Shown: positions 38,112 to 48,571 of the stretch, one piece after another
How the letters are laid out: each line of letters begins with the position of its first letter
Numbering within the stretch: the stretch's first letter is position 1
Origin: Phytobacter ursingii
GTDB lineage: Bacteria > Pseudomonadota > Gammaproteobacteria > Enterobacterales > Enterobacteriaceae
Assembly (NCBI GenBank): GCA_901456055.1
Contig: CABDWT010000004.1
Location: forward strand, 1,054,001 to 1,118,000
Length of the DNA: 64,000 bases
Reading direction: 5' to 3'
Program-made: the position numbers and the translations under genes
The notes under the pieces: model-generated
What the model saw: only the letters and a program-made list of their open reading frames with translations
Databases searched by the model: none
What the model was told of the DNA's origin: nothing

Positions 38112-39204
38112 AGTTGTTTTACTGTGCCGCCCTGGTTTCGAGAAAGAGTGTGCCGCAGAGATTACCGACAAAGCCGGACGCCGTGAGGTGTTTGGTTTTG
38201 CCCGCGTCAAAGAGAACGCGGGTTATGTCATTTTTGAATGTTATCAGCCTGATGACGCGGACAAACTGGCGCGTGAACTGCCGTTCAGTTCGCTGATCTT
38301 CGCCCGTCAGATGTTCGTGGTGGGCGAGCTGTTACAGAATCTGCCGCCGGAAGACCGCATCACTCCGATCGTGGGGATGTTGCAGGGTGTCGTGGAGAAA
38401 GGCGGTGACCTACGCGTTGAAGTGGCAGACACCAACGAAAGCAAAGAGCTGATGAAGTTCTGCCGCAAATTCACCGTGCCGCTGCGTGCGGCGCTACGTG
38501 AGGCGGGTATTCTGGTTAACTACGAGACGCCGAAGCGTCCGGTGGTGCATGTGTTCTTTATCGCGCCAGGCTGCTGCTATACCGGCTACTCTTACACCAC
38601 CAACAATTCACCGTTTTATATGGGTATCCCGCGTCTCAAGTTTCCTGCCGATGCGCCGAGCCGCTCAACGCTGAAACTGGAAGAGGCGTTCCATGTGTTT
38701 ATCCCGGCCGATGAGTGGGACGAGCGTCTGGCGAACGGTATGTACGCGGTGGATCTGGGCGCCTGTCCTGGTGGTTGGACCTATCAACTGGTGAAGCGCA
38801 ACATGTGGGTTTTTTCGGTTGATAATGGCCCGATGGCGCAAAGTCTGATGGATACCGGGCAAGTAACCTGGCTGCGCGAAGATGGCTTCCGCTATCGTCC
38901 GAACCGTAACAACATTTCATGGATGGTCTGCGATATGGTGGAAAAACCCGCCAAAGTCGCCGCGCTGATGGCGCAGTGGCTGGTTAATGGCTGGTGTCGA
39001 GAGACCATTTTCAACCTCAAGCTGCCGATGAAAAAGCGCTATGAAGAGGTTTCGCAGAATCTGGCGTATATTCAGGAACAGCTAAAAGAACATGGCATTA
39101 ATGCCGAAATCCAGGCGCGCCAGCTTTACCATGATCGCGAAGAAGTGACGGTCCACGTCCGTCGCTGGTGGGCTGCGGTGGGGGGACGTCGCGACGAGCG
39201 CTAA
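38104..39204 (+). CDS. rlmM: 23S rRNA 2'-O-ribose C2498 methyltransferase RlmM
   Basis: A 366-residue SAM-dependent methyltransferase for C2498 of 23S rRNA. The N-terminal THUMP-like RNA-binding part precedes a Rossmann-fold domain with the SAM motif [15 protein letters not shown] and the 2'-O-methyltransferase K-D-K-E set ([10 protein letters not shown] in the third part). I used the second Met (38104) inside ygdD, giving the E. coli length. A Met two codons earlier also fits. Ends in a palindromic terminator. In E. coli the fuc genes follow; here xni does. Confidence 0.97.
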   Translation: MNKVVLLCRPGFEKECAAEITDKAGRREVFGFARVKENAGYVIFECYQPDDADKLARELPFSSLIFARQMFVVGELLQNLPPEDRITPIVGMLQGVVEKGGDLRVEVADTNESKELMKFCRKFTVPLRAALREAGILVNYETPKRPVVHVFFIAPGCCYTGYSYTTNNSPFYMGIPRLKFPADAPSRSTLKLEEAFHVFIPADEWDERLANGMYAVDLGACPGGWTYQLVKRNMWVFSVDNGPMAQSLMDTGQVTWLREDGFRYRPNRNNISWMVCDMVEKPAKVAALMAQWLVNGWCRETIFNLKLPMKKRYEEVSQNLAYIQEQLKEHGINAEIQARQLYHDREEVTVHVRRWWAAVGGRRDER

Positions 39205-39220
39205 GCCTCTCCCGTCTGAC

Positions 39221-39243
39221 TGACCTGCCTGGCAGGTCAGTTT
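39221..39243 (+). terminator. Terminator after rlmM
   Basis: A perfect palindrome tgacctgcctggcaggtca with a short TTT downstream, 17 bp after the rlmM stop. It can also serve xni on the other strand only weakly, as it is about 105 bp from the xni stop. Confidence 0.7.
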
Positions 39244-39347
39244 GCTCGCCAGCTTTTACAGACTACATGCCGGTGTGATCCCTTTCTTCACTACTACATT
39301 ACCGATGGGCTCTCTCCGGCCTGGGTATGACGTAACCCGTAGGCTGG

Positions 39348-40103
39348 TTATCGGGAAAGACGCAGTTGCTGCAAATTACCGTCAATATGGATATCCGTTT
39401 GCAGGCGTGAGATATCGCGGCATACAAAGGCCATCTCCTTATGCTCAGCAAGCTTTTTGCGCCACTTTTCCGGCACCTCGTCCAGACGGGCATAAATACC
39501 CTCCAGATCCTGAAAGTCGGTCAGCAATTGCGCCGCGCTTTTCGGGCCTATCCCTGCGACCCCCGGTATTTTTGAACTGCTGATGCCCGCAAGACCCCAG
39601 TAGTCGGGGAGTTGCCGCGGCGAAACGCCAAATTCGCTGGCGATAAAGGGAGTATCCAGCCAGCGCTTTTGAAAATAGTCGCGAATGCGGATGCCCGGCT
39701 CCAGAAGCTGACAATAGCCTTTATCTGTCGAGATAATGGTGGCCTGATGCCCTGCTGTTGCCACTTTACAGGCGAGCGTGGCGGCCAGATCGTCAGCTTC
39801 GTTGCCCGGCGACACCCAGCTTTGTACGCCGCGCTGCGCAAATGCAGCACGCAGGTCCGGCATCTCATCATGCAGGGTTTCCGGCATCGGCGGTCTTCCG
39901 GCTTTGTAATCGGGCAACCTCTGGTGTCGCCAGCTTTGGTTGCGGGCCTCATCGTCAAATACGGCGACCGCATGGGTGGGTTGGCTGTGGAGAATCAGCT
40001 GATCCAGCGCGTGCTGGCAGGTGGTGACGCAGGGCGACCCCTGAACTGCATGAATACGTCGAATAAGGTTGAGCGCGTCAACAATGAGCAGATGGATAGC
40101 CAC
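39348..40103 (-). CDS. xni: Flap endonuclease Xni (exonuclease IX)
   Basis: A 251-residue homologue of the 5' nuclease domain of DNA polymerase I. Conserved acidic motifs are [13 protein letters not shown] (Asp near residue 9), [20 protein letters not shown] and STDKGY. A helix-hairpin-helix segment, [14 protein letters not shown], binds DNA. In E. coli Xni lacks some of the metal-binding acidic residues of Pol I yet has flap endonuclease activity. Length equals E. coli. Confidence 0.96.
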   Translation of the reverse strand: MAIHLLIVDALNLIRRIHAVQGSPCVTTCQHALDQLILHSQPTHAVAVFDDEARNQSWRHQRLPDYKAGRPPMPETLHDEMPDLRAAFAQRGVQSWVSPGNEADDLAATLACKVATAGHQATIISTDKGYCQLLEPGIRIRDYFQKRWLDTPFIASEFGVSPRQLPDYWGLAGISSSKIPGVAGIGPKSAAQLLTDFQDLEGIYARLDEVPEKWRKKLAEHKEMAFVCRDISRLQTDIHIDGNLQQLRLSR

Positions 40104-40213
40104 CGTTCCCTCCAGGCCATGATACAGGCGCTCAGGGTAACATTGACGGAGCCGGGAGACTATCCGCAGCAGGGGATTCGGGAAGACACCTCGTAAAACG
40201 AGGCGTCGGATGA

Positions 40214-41581
40214 TTAATCGCAGGCCACGATTTTCATCGCCAGTCCACCGCGAGAGGTTTCGCGATATTTAGCGTTCATATCCTTGCCCGTTTCGTACAT
40301 GGTCTCGATAACTTTATCCAGGCAAACGCGCGGCTCGCTGGTCCGGCGTAGCGCCATTCGCGCGGCGTTCACCGCTTTTACCGAGGCGATGGCGTTTCGT
40401 TCGATACAGGGGACCTGCACCTGCCCGGCCACCGGGTCGCAGGTCAGGCCAAGGTTATGCTCCATGCCGATTTCTGCGGCAATGCACACCTGGGCCGGGC
40501 TGCCACCGAGCAGTTCAGCCAGCCCGGCGGCGGCCATAGAGCAGGCGACGCCGACTTCACCCTGGCAACCCACTTCCGCGCCGGAAATCGAGGCGTTCAT
40601 CTTATAGAGCGAGCCAATAGCGCTGGCAGTGAGCAGATAGCGCGCCAGCGAGTTAGCGTTGACTTCACGGATAAACTTGTCGTAGTAGGCCAACACTGCC
40701 GGCACAATGCCGCAGGCGCCGTTGGTCGGGGCTGTCACCACACGACCGCCCGCCGCGTTTTCTTCATTGACGGCCAGCGCGAACATATTAATCCAGTCGA
40801 CCACTGCCATCGGATCGCTGGTGGTTTTATCGCTGCTCACCAGCAGGCGCCGCAACGCCGCCGCCCGGCGCGGAACGCGCAGTTTGCCCGGCAGTACGCC
40901 TTCGGTGGTGATACCGCGTTCGATTCCACTGCGCATGACATCCCATACGGCGGAAAGATGCGCCTCCAGTTCTGCCTTGCTGTGCAGCGCCAGTTCGTTT
41001 TGCATCATCAGGCCGGAAAGGGAGAGTCCGCTTTCACGGCAGTGCTGCTGCAACTCCGCCGCGGATTTGTACGGATAAGGAACGGCGACAGGGGCGTCAT
41101 TGCTCTGGCCAAAGTGAGCTTCATCAACAATAAAGCCACCGCCGATAGAGTAATAAGTCTGGCTATACAGAACTTTTTCACCGTTCAGGGCGGTGATGCG
41201 CATCCCGTTTTCATGCAGCGATAAATTATCTGCATGGAAATTCATGCACTTATCGACCGGGAACTCCACTTCATGGGCGCCGTTTGCCAGTAGCAGCCGC
41301 CCGTGGGTATTAACGTCCTGAATAAAATCAGGAATGGCGTCGATATCCACCGTGTCCGGCAGGTTACCTGCCAGCCCCATAATGATGGCGATATCGGTAT
41401 GGTGACCTTTCCCGGTCAGTGAGAGGGAACCGTAAACGTCAACCACAACGCGGGTGACGTTTTGCAGCATGTCGCGTGCGATCAGGTCGTCCGTGAACTG
41501 CTTACCGGCTTTCATTGGCCCAACGGTGTGAGAACTGGAAGGGCCAATACCGATTTTAAAAATATCGAATACGCTGATCAT
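40214..41581 (-). CDS. sdaB: L-serine dehydratase 2 (SdaB)
   Basis: A 455-residue iron-sulfur L-serine deaminase that makes pyruvate and ammonia. The N-terminal domain starts [20 protein letters not shown], with the substrate-binding SSSHT. The catalytic domain carries the Cys residues for the 4Fe-4S cluster ([26 protein letters not shown], the LTCDPV segment) and the C-terminal Cys tail IVACD. Start at MISV gives the E. coli length; 34 upstream codons are open but unrelated. It lies 64 bp behind sdaC, with a hairpin in between. Confidence 0.98.
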   Translation of the reverse strand: MISVFDIFKIGIGPSSSHTVGPMKAGKQFTDDLIARDMLQNVTRVVVDVYGSLSLTGKGHHTDIAIIMGLAGNLPDTVDIDAIPDFIQDVNTHGRLLLANGAHEVEFPVDKCMNFHADNLSLHENGMRITALNGEKVLYSQTYYSIGGGFIVDEAHFGQSNDAPVAVPYPYKSAAELQQHCRESGLSLSGLMMQNELALHSKAELEAHLSAVWDVMRSGIERGITTEGVLPGKLRVPRRAAALRRLLVSSDKTTSDPMAVVDWINMFALAVNEENAAGGRVVTAPTNGACGIVPAVLAYYDKFIREVNANSLARYLLTASAIGSLYKMNASISGAEVGCQGEVGVACSMAAAGLAELLGGSPAQVCIAAEIGMEHNLGLTCDPVAGQVQVPCIERNAIASVKAVNAARMALRRTSEPRVCLDKVIETMYETGKDMNAKYRETSRGGLAMKIVACD

Positions 41582-41616
41582 GATGCAGTATCCATAGCTA
41601 AGAAGATCAGAGGAAA

Positions 41617-41639
41617 AGCGCCGTCGTGCTGACGGCGCT
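41617..41639 (-). terminator. Intercistronic hairpin between sdaC and sdaB
   Basis: A perfect 9-bp stem agcgccgtc/gacggcgct with a five-base loop, 6 bp after the sdaC stop. On the minus strand it is followed by tttcctct. It could act as an attenuating terminator that lowers sdaB relative to sdaC, or as an RNA-stabilising hairpin. Confidence 0.6.
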
Positions 41640-41645
41640 AAGGGG

Positions 41646-42935
41646 TTAGCTGAACAGAGAGAAGAAGATAGCGGAGATAGCAATAAGACCCATCACAACC
41701 ACGAAAAGGTTGCTGATATGGCCGCTGTATTTACGCATAGCCGGTACTTTATGAATGGCGTACATCGGCATCAGGAACAGAATCATCGCGATAATCGGGC
41801 CGCCCAGGGTTTCGATCATCCCAAGAATGCTCGGGTTCAGCGTCGCAACGGCCCAGGTGGTCACCAGCATAAACAGCGCGGTGATTTTGTTCAGTCTATT
41901 GATTTCAATTGATTTTCCTTTGCCGCGCAGAGATTTAATCACCATGCCGTTAAAGCCTTCGCGCGCACCAAGATAGTGGCCGAGGAAGGATTTGGTAATG
42001 GCAATAATCGCGATAATCGGCGCCATCCAGGCGATAACTGGCGCGTTAAAGTGGTTTGCCAGGTACGACAAGATGGAGATGTTCTGTGCTTTTGCCGCGG
42101 CCAGGTCTGCCGGGGAGAGGCTCAGTACACAACTGAACACAAAGAACATCACGGTCAGTACCATCATGATGTGCGCGAAAGAGAGAATGCGCGCACATTT
42201 ACGTTCGGCCTCGACGCCATATTCTTCGCGTTTTGCGACAGCGAAAGAGGAGATAATCGGTGAATGATTAAAGGAGAACACCATCACCGGAATCGCCAGC
42301 CATAGCGTCATCCACAGACCATTGCCTGTCGCACTTGCGTTGCTCAAAGAGAGGGTATCCAGTGCGCTGGTGCTCCACTGCGGGACCAGATACAGCGCCA
42401 GCATCATCAGTGCGACCACAAACGGGAATACCAGAATACTCATCGCTTTGACGATCATTTGCTCACCAAAACGAACGATAGTCATCATGCCGACAATCAG
42501 AATCAGCGACAGGATAGCGCGCGGCGGTGGGGTCAGGGCCAACTGGTGGGTCATAAAGCTTTCCACCGTATTGGTAATCGCCACGCTATAGACCAGCAGG
42601 ATCGGATAGATAGCAAAGAAATAGAGCAGGGTAATCAGCTTGCCAGCGCCTTTACCGAAGTGTTCTTCTACGACTTCGGTGATATCTTCCCCTGGGTTTT
42701 TACCAGAAAGGACGAAACGGGTCAGGCCGCGGTGGGCGAAGAACGTCATGGGGAAAGCGAGAATCGCCATAATAATCAGGGGGATCATCCCACCAACACC
42801 CGCATTAATGGGCAGGAACAGCACCCCTGCGCCAATGGCGGTGCCATACAGTCCGAGCATCCACATGGTGTCCGTTTTACGCCATGCGCTTCGCGTCTCA
42901 ATTGAAGCAACGGTGCCGGTTTGAGTCGTTTCCAT
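41646..42935 (-). CDS. sdaC: Serine:proton symporter SdaC
   Basis: A 429-residue inner-membrane transporter of the HAAAP family with about 11 membrane helices. It is specific for L-serine with protons. Conserved regions include LGLYGTAIGAGVLFLPINAG near the N-terminus and AIPVMVFSFNHSPIIS in the middle. Same length as E. coli SdaC. Paired with sdaB, giving uptake plus deamination. The upstream gap of 445 bp holds the promoter. Confidence 0.98.
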   Translation of the reverse strand: METTQTGTVASIETRSAWRKTDTMWMLGLYGTAIGAGVLFLPINAGVGGMIPLIIMAILAFPMTFFAHRGLTRFVLSGKNPGEDITEVVEEHFGKGAGKLITLLYFFAIYPILLVYSVAITNTVESFMTHQLALTPPPRAILSLILIVGMMTIVRFGEQMIVKAMSILVFPFVVALMMLALYLVPQWSTSALDTLSLSNASATGNGLWMTLWLAIPVMVFSFNHSPIISSFAVAKREEYGVEAERKCARILSFAHIMMVLTVMFFVFSCVLSLSPADLAAAKAQNISILSYLANHFNAPVIAWMAPIIAIIAITKSFLGHYLGAREGFNGMVIKSLRGKGKSIEINRLNKITALFMLVTTWAVATLNPSILGMIETLGGPIIAMILFLMPMYAIHKVPAMRKYSGHISNLFVVVMGLIAISAIFFSLFS

Positions 42936-43353
42936 CTAATATCTCCAGGGAAGTAAATGCCGTTTTTTGGTCAAATCCAATGCCAAAGAACACGGCGGTA
43001 ATACGAAATTCTGCGCTTTTACGGTTTTCTTATAATTTCTTCTCGTAACTATTGGCGGGCGGCACGATACATTTATGTTATGAATGGATCAGTGATCCCG
43101 ATCGCAAATGCAATAATCCACTTTTTATATGGTTAATGTTGGGGTAAAGCTCTGCTAACGGATCGTCGCATGAAATTTATGGGCGCGAAGGCTATCATTA
43201 GCGGAATTCACAAGCAAAGTGTGTAAGTTAAAACGCGATAAAAGAGCTGCCTGATTTGCGTGTTTTAGCGTTTTATCAGCATTAATATCGGTTTTGTGAA
43301 TGTTTATCTGTTACGTCAGGGCGACGCAAACGATTGGCTGGGGCGATAATCCA
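42936..43353. promoter_or_regulatory. sdaC upstream region
   Basis: A 445-bp AT-rich gap between sdaC and ppnN (418 bp of it before the ppnN hairpin). It contains a CRP-site-like sequence agtgatcccgatcgca at 43091-43106, consistent with the catabolite control known for sdaC in E. coli. I see no gene in it. The CRP match is imperfect (one change in each half-site), so the site is only a candidate. Confidence 0.35.
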
Positions 43354-43374
43354 AAGGGCGGCATAGGCCGCCCT
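43354..43374 (-). terminator. Hairpin after ppnN
   Basis: The stem aagggcggc / gccgccctt lies just beyond the ppnN stop on the minus strand and is followed by ttgg. Likely the transcript end of ppnN. Confidence 0.65.
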
Positions 43375-43380
43375 TATGGT

Positions 43381-44745
43381 TCAGGTGCAAATTTCGTAGC
43401 AAGGAATGTAGGCCGAGCCCGGGAGCTTCATACGGTGCTGAGCGACGAAGCCTTGCAGTAAATCATCCATGCGACGCATCATGTCGCGGTCACCATGGAT
43501 TTTGTACGGGCCGTATTTTTCAATGGCCCGGATACCCATTTCCTTCACGTTACCGGTGACGATACCCGAGAAGGCCCGACGCAAATCGGCTGCCAGAACT
43601 TCTACGGGTTGGTCAGGATAAAGTTTCAGGTTGGCCATGTTTTCATGCGTCGGTTCGAACGGTACCTGGAGATCCGGCGCAATGCGGATTGACCAGTTAA
43701 AGCTATAGGCATCGCCCGTTTCGCGACGGTTCTCTTTCACCAGTGGCATGGCTTTTTTCATCAGGCGGGCCACTTCGGCAGCGTCGTTAATGACAATGCG
43801 ATAGTGGCGACGTGCGCTAACCCCCAGCGTATTGACGATAAACTCATCCAGCACGCGGAAGTAATCGGCACTCTCTTTCGGCCCGGTCAGAATCAGCGGC
43901 AATACCTGATCTTTGTTGGCCGGATTCATCAAAATGCCCAGCAGATAGAGTAGCTCTTCTGCCGTACCCACACCGCCCGGGAAGATGATGATGCCATGGG
44001 CGATACGGACAAAGGCTTCCAGACGTTTTTCAATATCCGGCATGATGATCAATTCATTGACCAGCGGGTTAGGCGGCTCAGCGGCAATGATAGAAGGTTC
44101 GGTCATACCGATGAAACGACCGTCTTTATAACGCTGCTGTGCATGTCCCACTGCCGCGCCTTTCATTGGCGCTTCCATCGCACCTGGACCGCAACCGGTG
44201 CAGATGTTCAGTTCGCGCAGGCCCAACTGGGTGCCGACGCGGCGTGCATACAGGTATTCCGTTTCGTTAATCGAGTGACCGCCCCAGCAGACGACCATGT
44301 TCGGCGCTTCACCAACGTGAAGCGCACGGGCATTGCGCAAAATAGAGAAGACCAGGTTGGTGATATGAATAGAGTCTTCAAGATTCAGATGCTGGAGTCG
44401 CCCGGCGCTGTGAATTTGTCCATTCACAAATAAAATATCGCGCAGGACGGCGAAGAGGTTTGCCTGCAGAGAGCGAATAATACGCCCGTCGACAAACGCC
44501 TCTTCCGGCGGGTTGATAAGCTCCAGTTTTACGCCGCGTTCACGGCGTAAGACATTGATATCAAAGCTTTCATAACGAGATAACAGTTCTTTACTGTTAT
44601 CTGTCAGACTTCCGGAGTTAAGTACTGCGAGTGAACAGTTACGAAACAGTTGATACAGGTCGCTACTGGCCGTGCGTTTCAGCATGTCGACTTCCAGTTG
44701 CGACAACATATCCATCGAGCCAAGCGGGCTAATATGTGTAATCAA
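43381..44745 (-). CDS. ppnN: Pyrimidine/purine nucleotide 5'-monophosphate nucleosidase PpnN
   Basis: A 454-residue LOG-like enzyme that splits nucleoside monophosphates into base and ribose-5-phosphate, and is allosterically controlled by (p)ppGpp in E. coli. The phosphate-binding motif [15 protein letters not shown] is near residue 255, and [14 protein letters not shown] lies before it. N- and C-terminal regulatory segments flank the Rossmann-like core. Length equals E. coli (old name ygdH). It has its own promoter between 44746 and 44863. Confidence 0.98.
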   Translation of the reverse strand: MITHISPLGSMDMLSQLEVDMLKRTASSDLYQLFRNCSLAVLNSGSLTDNSKELLSRYESFDINVLRRERGVKLELINPPEEAFVDGRIIRSLQANLFAVLRDILFVNGQIHSAGRLQHLNLEDSIHITNLVFSILRNARALHVGEAPNMVVCWGGHSINETEYLYARRVGTQLGLRELNICTGCGPGAMEAPMKGAAVGHAQQRYKDGRFIGMTEPSIIAAEPPNPLVNELIIMPDIEKRLEAFVRIAHGIIIFPGGVGTAEELLYLLGILMNPANKDQVLPLILTGPKESADYFRVLDEFIVNTLGVSARRHYRIVINDAAEVARLMKKAMPLVKENRRETGDAYSFNWSIRIAPDLQVPFEPTHENMANLKLYPDQPVEVLAADLRRAFSGIVTGNVKEMGIRAIEKYGPYKIHGDRDMMRRMDDLLQGFVAQHRMKLPGSAYIPCYEICT

Positions 44746-44863
44746 GTGAACTCCTTACGGGATGAAAATTGTATCTTCCCTGATGATTACAATAGCCTCG
44801 GGTTATGACGTTTAACAACCTGCTGCGATGAATCTCCCTCGCAGATAGCAAAAAATAGTGCCT

Positions 44864-45709
44864 TTACTGACGAACCAGGCGCCCGGTTGCGGGAATAAAT
44901 GGGGTGTTAGTGCGCCACGGGTTGATATCCAGCCCACCGCGTCGGGTATAGCGGGCGTAAACACTTAAGCTCTCCGGCTGACAAAAACGCTGAATATCGG
45001 TAAAGATGCGCTCGACGCACTGCTCATGGAATTCGTTGTGATGGCGGAATGAGACCAGATAACGCAGCAGTTTTTCCCGGTCAATTTTCGGACCACGATA
45101 CTGGATTTGCACGGAGCCCCAGTCAGGCTGGTGGGTAATCAGACAGTTGGATTTCAGCAGATGGCTGACCAGCGTCTCTTCTATCACTTTGCCGCTTGCC
45201 GCGTCGGTAAGCAGATTGGCATCGAAGGCGTAGTTATCAATGACAATGTCCTGATCATCAATGCAACTGCCGTGGAAGTGGGCAATCGGCTGGCCTTCAA
45301 TTTCATCGAGTCGGTACAGGGCAACCGTCACAGCGCCTTGTGCGCAGGCGCTCAGATCGCGCTCAAGCGTGGCGCGTACCTCTTCCCAGCTTGCGAAGCG
45401 GGTCTGGTTGAAGCTGTTGAGGTAGAGCTTAAAGCTTTTGGATTCCACCAGATTGATGCTGGCGTAGTTTAACGTCACGTGGCCGACCGCCACCTGCGGG
45501 AGACCGTTAGCATTAAGCCAGGACAGCTCATATAACGTCCAGATATCTGCGCCATGGAAAGGCAGACTCTCTGCTTTTAATCCCAGCGGATCGCGGTTCA
45601 GGCTGCGGGGAACGCCTTGCAGCAGGCTGGCGTCGTAGCGATCGCGGTAGTCGGTGGTTTTGCCAAGCGTCAGGCCAGAAAGCGCCTGGTGGTTATCATA
45701 GGAAGACAT
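44864..45709 (-). CDS. queF: NADPH-dependent 7-cyano-7-deazaguanine reductase QueF
   Basis: A 281-residue tunnelling-fold enzyme that reduces preQ0 to preQ1 in queuosine synthesis. It has the unusual duplicated fold of the long QueF class. The QueF motif [14 protein letters not shown] binds NADPH. The catalytic Cys is in [14 protein letters not shown], where it forms the thioimide, with the Asp of PDWG. One residue shorter than E. coli. It is divergent from syd, with a 70-bp shared promoter gap. Confidence 0.98.
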   Translation of the reverse strand: MSSYDNHQALSGLTLGKTTDYRDRYDASLLQGVPRSLNRDPLGLKAESLPFHGADIWTLYELSWLNANGLPQVAVGHVTLNYASINLVESKSFKLYLNSFNQTRFASWEEVRATLERDLSACAQGAVTVALYRLDEIEGQPIAHFHGSCIDDQDIVIDNYAFDANLLTDAASGKVIEETLVSHLLKSNCLITHQPDWGSVQIQYRGPKIDREKLLRYLVSFRHHNEFHEQCVERIFTDIQRFCQPESLSVYARYTRRGGLDINPWRTNTPFIPATGRLVRQ

Positions 45710-45779
45710 GTTTCATCGCCATATTTACGGGTACACTAATAGGCAAAGTGTATCCTGGCTTAGATAGAGAGAGAAAGCG

Positions 45780-46325
45780 GTGGAAAAAGAGATAGCCCTT
45801 GCCCTGAAAGCGTTTACTAAACGCTATTGCGATGCATGGCAGCAGTCGTACGGTACCTGGCCGCAGAGTGAAGAGTTGTATGGCGTGCCCTCACCGTGCA
45901 TTATCTCGTCAACCGATACCCTCGTCACGTGGCAGCCGCAGCCCTTTTTACCAGAGCAAAATGTAAACGCGATTGAACGTGCGATGGAGATTATGGTACA
46001 ACCTGCGCTTCGCGCGTTTTATGCCACACAATTTGCCGGGGATATGCAAGCGACGTTCCGTGGGGAAACGCTTACACTACTGCAAACCTGGAGCGCTGAC
46101 GACTTCAAGCGAGTGCAGGAGAACCTGATTGGCCACCTGGTGACCCAGAAAAGACTCAAGCTTTCGCCTACACTTTTTATTGCTACGCTGGACAGCGACA
46201 TTGATGTGATTTCGTTGTGCAACCTGACTGGCGAGGTGATTAAAGAGACATTGGGCACACGCAAGCGTACGGTCCTTTCCTCAGATCTTGCGGACTTCCT
46301 CAATCAACTTGAGCCTGTTCTGTAA
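45780..46325 (+). CDS. syd: SecY-interacting protein Syd
   Basis: A 181-residue peripheral membrane protein that binds SecY and helps proofread SecYEG assembly. Same length as E. coli. It starts at a GTG behind gagagaaagcg. Conserved parts include [19 protein letters not shown] and [17 protein letters not shown]. It is followed by the csrB promoter region and not by another gene in the same transcript. Confidence 0.96.
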   Translation: MEKEIALALKAFTKRYCDAWQQSYGTWPQSEELYGVPSPCIISSTDTLVTWQPQPFLPEQNVNAIERAMEIMVQPALRAFYATQFAGDMQATFRGETLTLLQTWSADDFKRVQENLIGHLVTQKRLKLSPTLFIATLDSDIDVISLCNLTGEVIKETLGTRKRTVLSSDLADFLNQLEPVL

Positions 46326-46344
46326 TCTTTATTGCTACTCATCT

Positions 46345-46362
46345 TGTGAGAGATCTCTTACA
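46345..46362. promoter_or_regulatory. UvrY/SirA-type binding site upstream of csrB
   Basis: The 18-bp palindrome tgtgagagatctcttaca matches the response-regulator site reported upstream of csrB and is centred about 182 bp before the RNA start. A second half-like copy (tgtgagagatcac) begins at 46368. It would bind UvrY, the partner of the BarA kinase encoded at 54351-57101. Confidence 0.75.
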
Positions 46363-46500
46363 AAGCTTGTGAGAGATCACCTGCACGCTTAAGCGTCATT
46401 TGCTCGCGCTTATTTTATTTATTCATTAAAATCAAGTTGTTAGTAATAATAACCTTAGTTAATTTATAGTCAACAGGGAAAATATTTGCCTTAGGCGCAC

Positions 46501-46530
46501 TTGTAAGGCGAAGAGGAATGGGTAATTCTA
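46501..46530 (+). promoter_or_regulatory. csrB promoter
   Basis: A -35-like TTGTAA (46501-46506) and a -10-like TAATTC (46523-46528) are 16 bp apart and end 7 bp before the csrB start. Both are weak against consensus, consistent with an activator-dependent promoter. Confidence 0.5.
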
Positions 46531-46535
46531 TCTAC

Positions 46536-46911
46536 GTCGACACGGAGTCGCACACTGAAACGAACATCAGGATGATGTTGTTTCGAGACGGGATACACCA
46601 GGATGGTGCTTCACGGACAGGCTTCTGGATGAAGTAAAAGGGAAAATGCAGGAACGCATTAAAGGACACCTCCAGGAGGGAGAATGAGAGCCGGTCGGGA
46701 TGTTCGGCGGATCAGGAAGATCAAGGACACGCTTTACGGATGAGGCTAATCCACATCGGGGTGGTGTGGGCAGGATGCGCTAGTTTAAGGATGAACAAGG
46801 GTCAGGAAACCCGCAGGAAAAGTTGTCAAGGATGAGCAGGGAGCACGAAAAGTAGCTGGATTGCTGCGAAACGAACCGGGAGCACTGTTTTTACAGTGCT
46901 CCCTTTTTTTA
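46536..46911 (+). ncRNA. csrB: Regulatory RNA CsrB
   Basis: About 375 nt (E. coli 369) that sequesters the translational regulator CsrA. It starts gtcgacacggagtcg and contains about two dozen GGA triplets by eye, many in aGGAtg loops capping small hairpins (for example acaccaggatggtg). It ends with the stem gggagcactg/cagtgctccc and seven T residues. Strongly conserved blocks near the 3' end (aaaagttgtcaaggatgagc) match E. coli. The middle section diverges by substitutions. Location between syd and yqcC is the E. coli one. Confidence 0.98.
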
Positions 46912-46965
46912 TTTCTCGCCACAGATGCTATCCTGCGCGCCAGTCCGTTTGTTATCGAGGTTTTC

Positions 46966-47295
46966 ATGACGCTTTCTTCCCGCGTGCGCCAGCAACTACA
47001 GCTTATCGAGGCGCTGTTACGTGAGCACAACCAATGGCAGTCCGTCGCGCCGGATGCCAGCGTATTCAACAGTACTCAACCTTTCTGTATGGATACCCTC
47101 GAGCCGTTCGAGTGGCTGCAATGGGTATTGATTCCCCGCATGCACGCCTTGCTGGACGGTGAACATCCGCTGCCCGAATCCTTCGCCATTGCGCCTTACT
47201 ACGAAATTGCACTCGACTCAACGCATCCCGCGCGCGATGTCATTCTTGTGCAGCTGCAAAAACTCGATGCGCTCTTCTCAGATGACGATGCCTGA
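46966..47295 (+). CDS. yqcC: YqcC family protein
   Basis: A 109-residue cytoplasmic protein of the DUF446 family. The start at MTLSSRVRQ (46966) matches E. coli YqcC; the frame is open through the csrB terminator, but that part is RNA gene. Conserved segment: FCMDTLEPFEWLQWVLIPRM. Function unknown. It overlaps truC by one base (TGATG) and so is coupled to it. Confidence 0.95.
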   Translation: MTLSSRVRQQLQLIEALLREHNQWQSVAPDASVFNSTQPFCMDTLEPFEWLQWVLIPRMHALLDGEHPLPESFAIAPYYEIALDSTHPARDVILVQLQKLDALFSDDDA

Positions 47296-48077
47296 TGCTT
47301 GAAATTATCTATCAGGACGAATGGCTGGTTGCGGTGAATAAACCGTCAGGCTGGCTGGTACACCGAAGCTGGCTCGATCGTGATGAAAAAGTGGTGGTGA
47401 TGCAAACCGTCCGCGACCAGATTGGTCAGCATGTTTTTACTGCGCATCGTCTCGACAGACCCACATCCGGCGTACTGCTGATGGGGTTATCGAGTGAGGC
47501 GGGACGCCTTCTGGCGCAGCAATTTGAGCAGCACCAAATACAGAAGCGTTACCACGCCATTGTGCGCGGCTGGCTGATGGATGAAGCGGTACTGGATTAT
47601 CCGCTGGTTGAAGAGCTGGATAAAATCGCAGACAAATTTGCCCGCGAAGATAAAGGCCCGCAGCCAGCATTGACGCATTATCGCGGTATGGCGACGACCG
47701 AAATGCCGGTGGCGACCAGTAAATTTCCTACCACCCGTTATGGCCTTGTCGAATTGCTTCCACAAACCGGGCGTAAGCACCAGCTCCGCCGCCATCTCGC
47801 CCATTTGCGCCACCCGATTATCGGTGACAGTAAACACGGCGATTTGCGTCAGAACCGCAGTGCGGCAGAGCATTTTGGCTGTAACCGTCTGATGCTCCAT
47901 GCCAGTCAGTTAACGCTCACTCACCCATTTACCTGCGAACCGCTGACGCTACATGCCGGGCTGGATGATGTCTGGATGCGGGCGCTGTCGCAATTTGGCT
48001 GGCAGGGACTTCTCCCTGATAATGAAAGGGTTGAGTTTGTCTCGTCGTGCGGTCAGGATGGTGAGATTCACATTTAA
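47295..48077 (+). CDS. truC: tRNA pseudouridine(65) synthase TruC
   Basis: A 260-residue RluA-family pseudouridine synthase for U65 of tRNA-Ile1 and tRNA-Asp. The catalytic Asp54 is in the family motif [15 protein letters not shown], and the second motif is [15 protein letters not shown]. Same length as E. coli. It lies between yqcC and yqcA, with an overlap on one side and a 17-bp gap on the other, forming a three-gene operon. Confidence 0.98.
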   Translation: MLEIIYQDEWLVAVNKPSGWLVHRSWLDRDEKVVVMQTVRDQIGQHVFTAHRLDRPTSGVLLMGLSSEAGRLLAQQFEQHQIQKRYHAIVRGWLMDEAVLDYPLVEELDKIADKFAREDKGPQPALTHYRGMATTEMPVATSKFPTTRYGLVELLPQTGRKHQLRRHLAHLRHPIIGDSKHGDLRQNRSAAEHFGCNRLMLHASQLTLTHPFTCEPLTLHAGLDDVWMRALSQFGWQGLLPDNERVEFVSSCGQDGEIHI

Positions 48078-48094
48078 CGCAAGGAGTGAGCACC

Positions 48095-48544
48095 ATGGCG
48101 GAAGTCGGAATTTTTGTTGGCACGATGTACGGCAATGCGTTTCTGGTGGCCGAAGAGGCGCAAACGATTCTGAGTGAACAGGGGCACAGCGCGACGGTAT
48201 TTGCAGAGCCGGAACCTGCGGACTGGGATGCATATAAAGATAAATATGCGCTGGTGGTGACATCGACGACCGGGCAGGGGGATTTACCGGACAGTATTGT
48301 GCCGTTGTTTCAGTACATTCGTGACAAGATCGGGTACCAGCCAGCGCTCCGTTATTGTGTGATTGCCCTGGGCGACAGCACATATACACATTTCTGCGGC
48401 GGCGGGAAACAGTTTGACGCGTTATTGCAAGAACAACGTGCACAGCGCGTGGGAGAAGTTTTGCTGATCGATGCCAGTGAGGATCCAGAGCCTGAGTCGG
48501 TATCTAACCCGTGGGTGGAACACTGGGCGACACTGTTAAAATAA
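48095..48544 (+). CDS. yqcA: Flavodoxin-like protein YqcA
   Basis: A 149-residue short-chain flavodoxin. The FMN phosphate loop is GTMYGNAF (residues 8-15), followed by [13 protein letters not shown] and [18 protein letters not shown] for the flavin ring. The start MAEVGIF behind aaggagtgag matches E. coli YqcA; three codons upstream there is another Met. Its redox partners are not established. Confidence 0.96.
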   Translation: MAEVGIFVGTMYGNAFLVAEEAQTILSEQGHSATVFAEPEPADWDAYKDKYALVVTSTTGQGDLPDSIVPLFQYIRDKIGYQPALRYCVIALGDSTYTHFCGGGKQFDALLQEQRAQRVGEVLLIDASEDPEPESVSNPWVEHWATLLK

Positions 48545-48550
48545 GGTTTT

Positions 48551-48571
48551 GCCCTCCCCCTACAGGAGGGC
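48551..48571 (+). terminator. Hairpin after yqcA
   Basis: The stem gccctcc/ggagggc has a seven-base loop 6 bp after the yqcA stop. It lacks a T-run. Likely transcript end of yqcC-truC-yqcA. Confidence 0.55.

Noticed and set aside
46785-47069. A minus-strand frame of 94 codons over the end of csrB and start of yqcC
   Set aside because: Antisense to CsrB and yqcC, without similarity to any family I know. Not supported.
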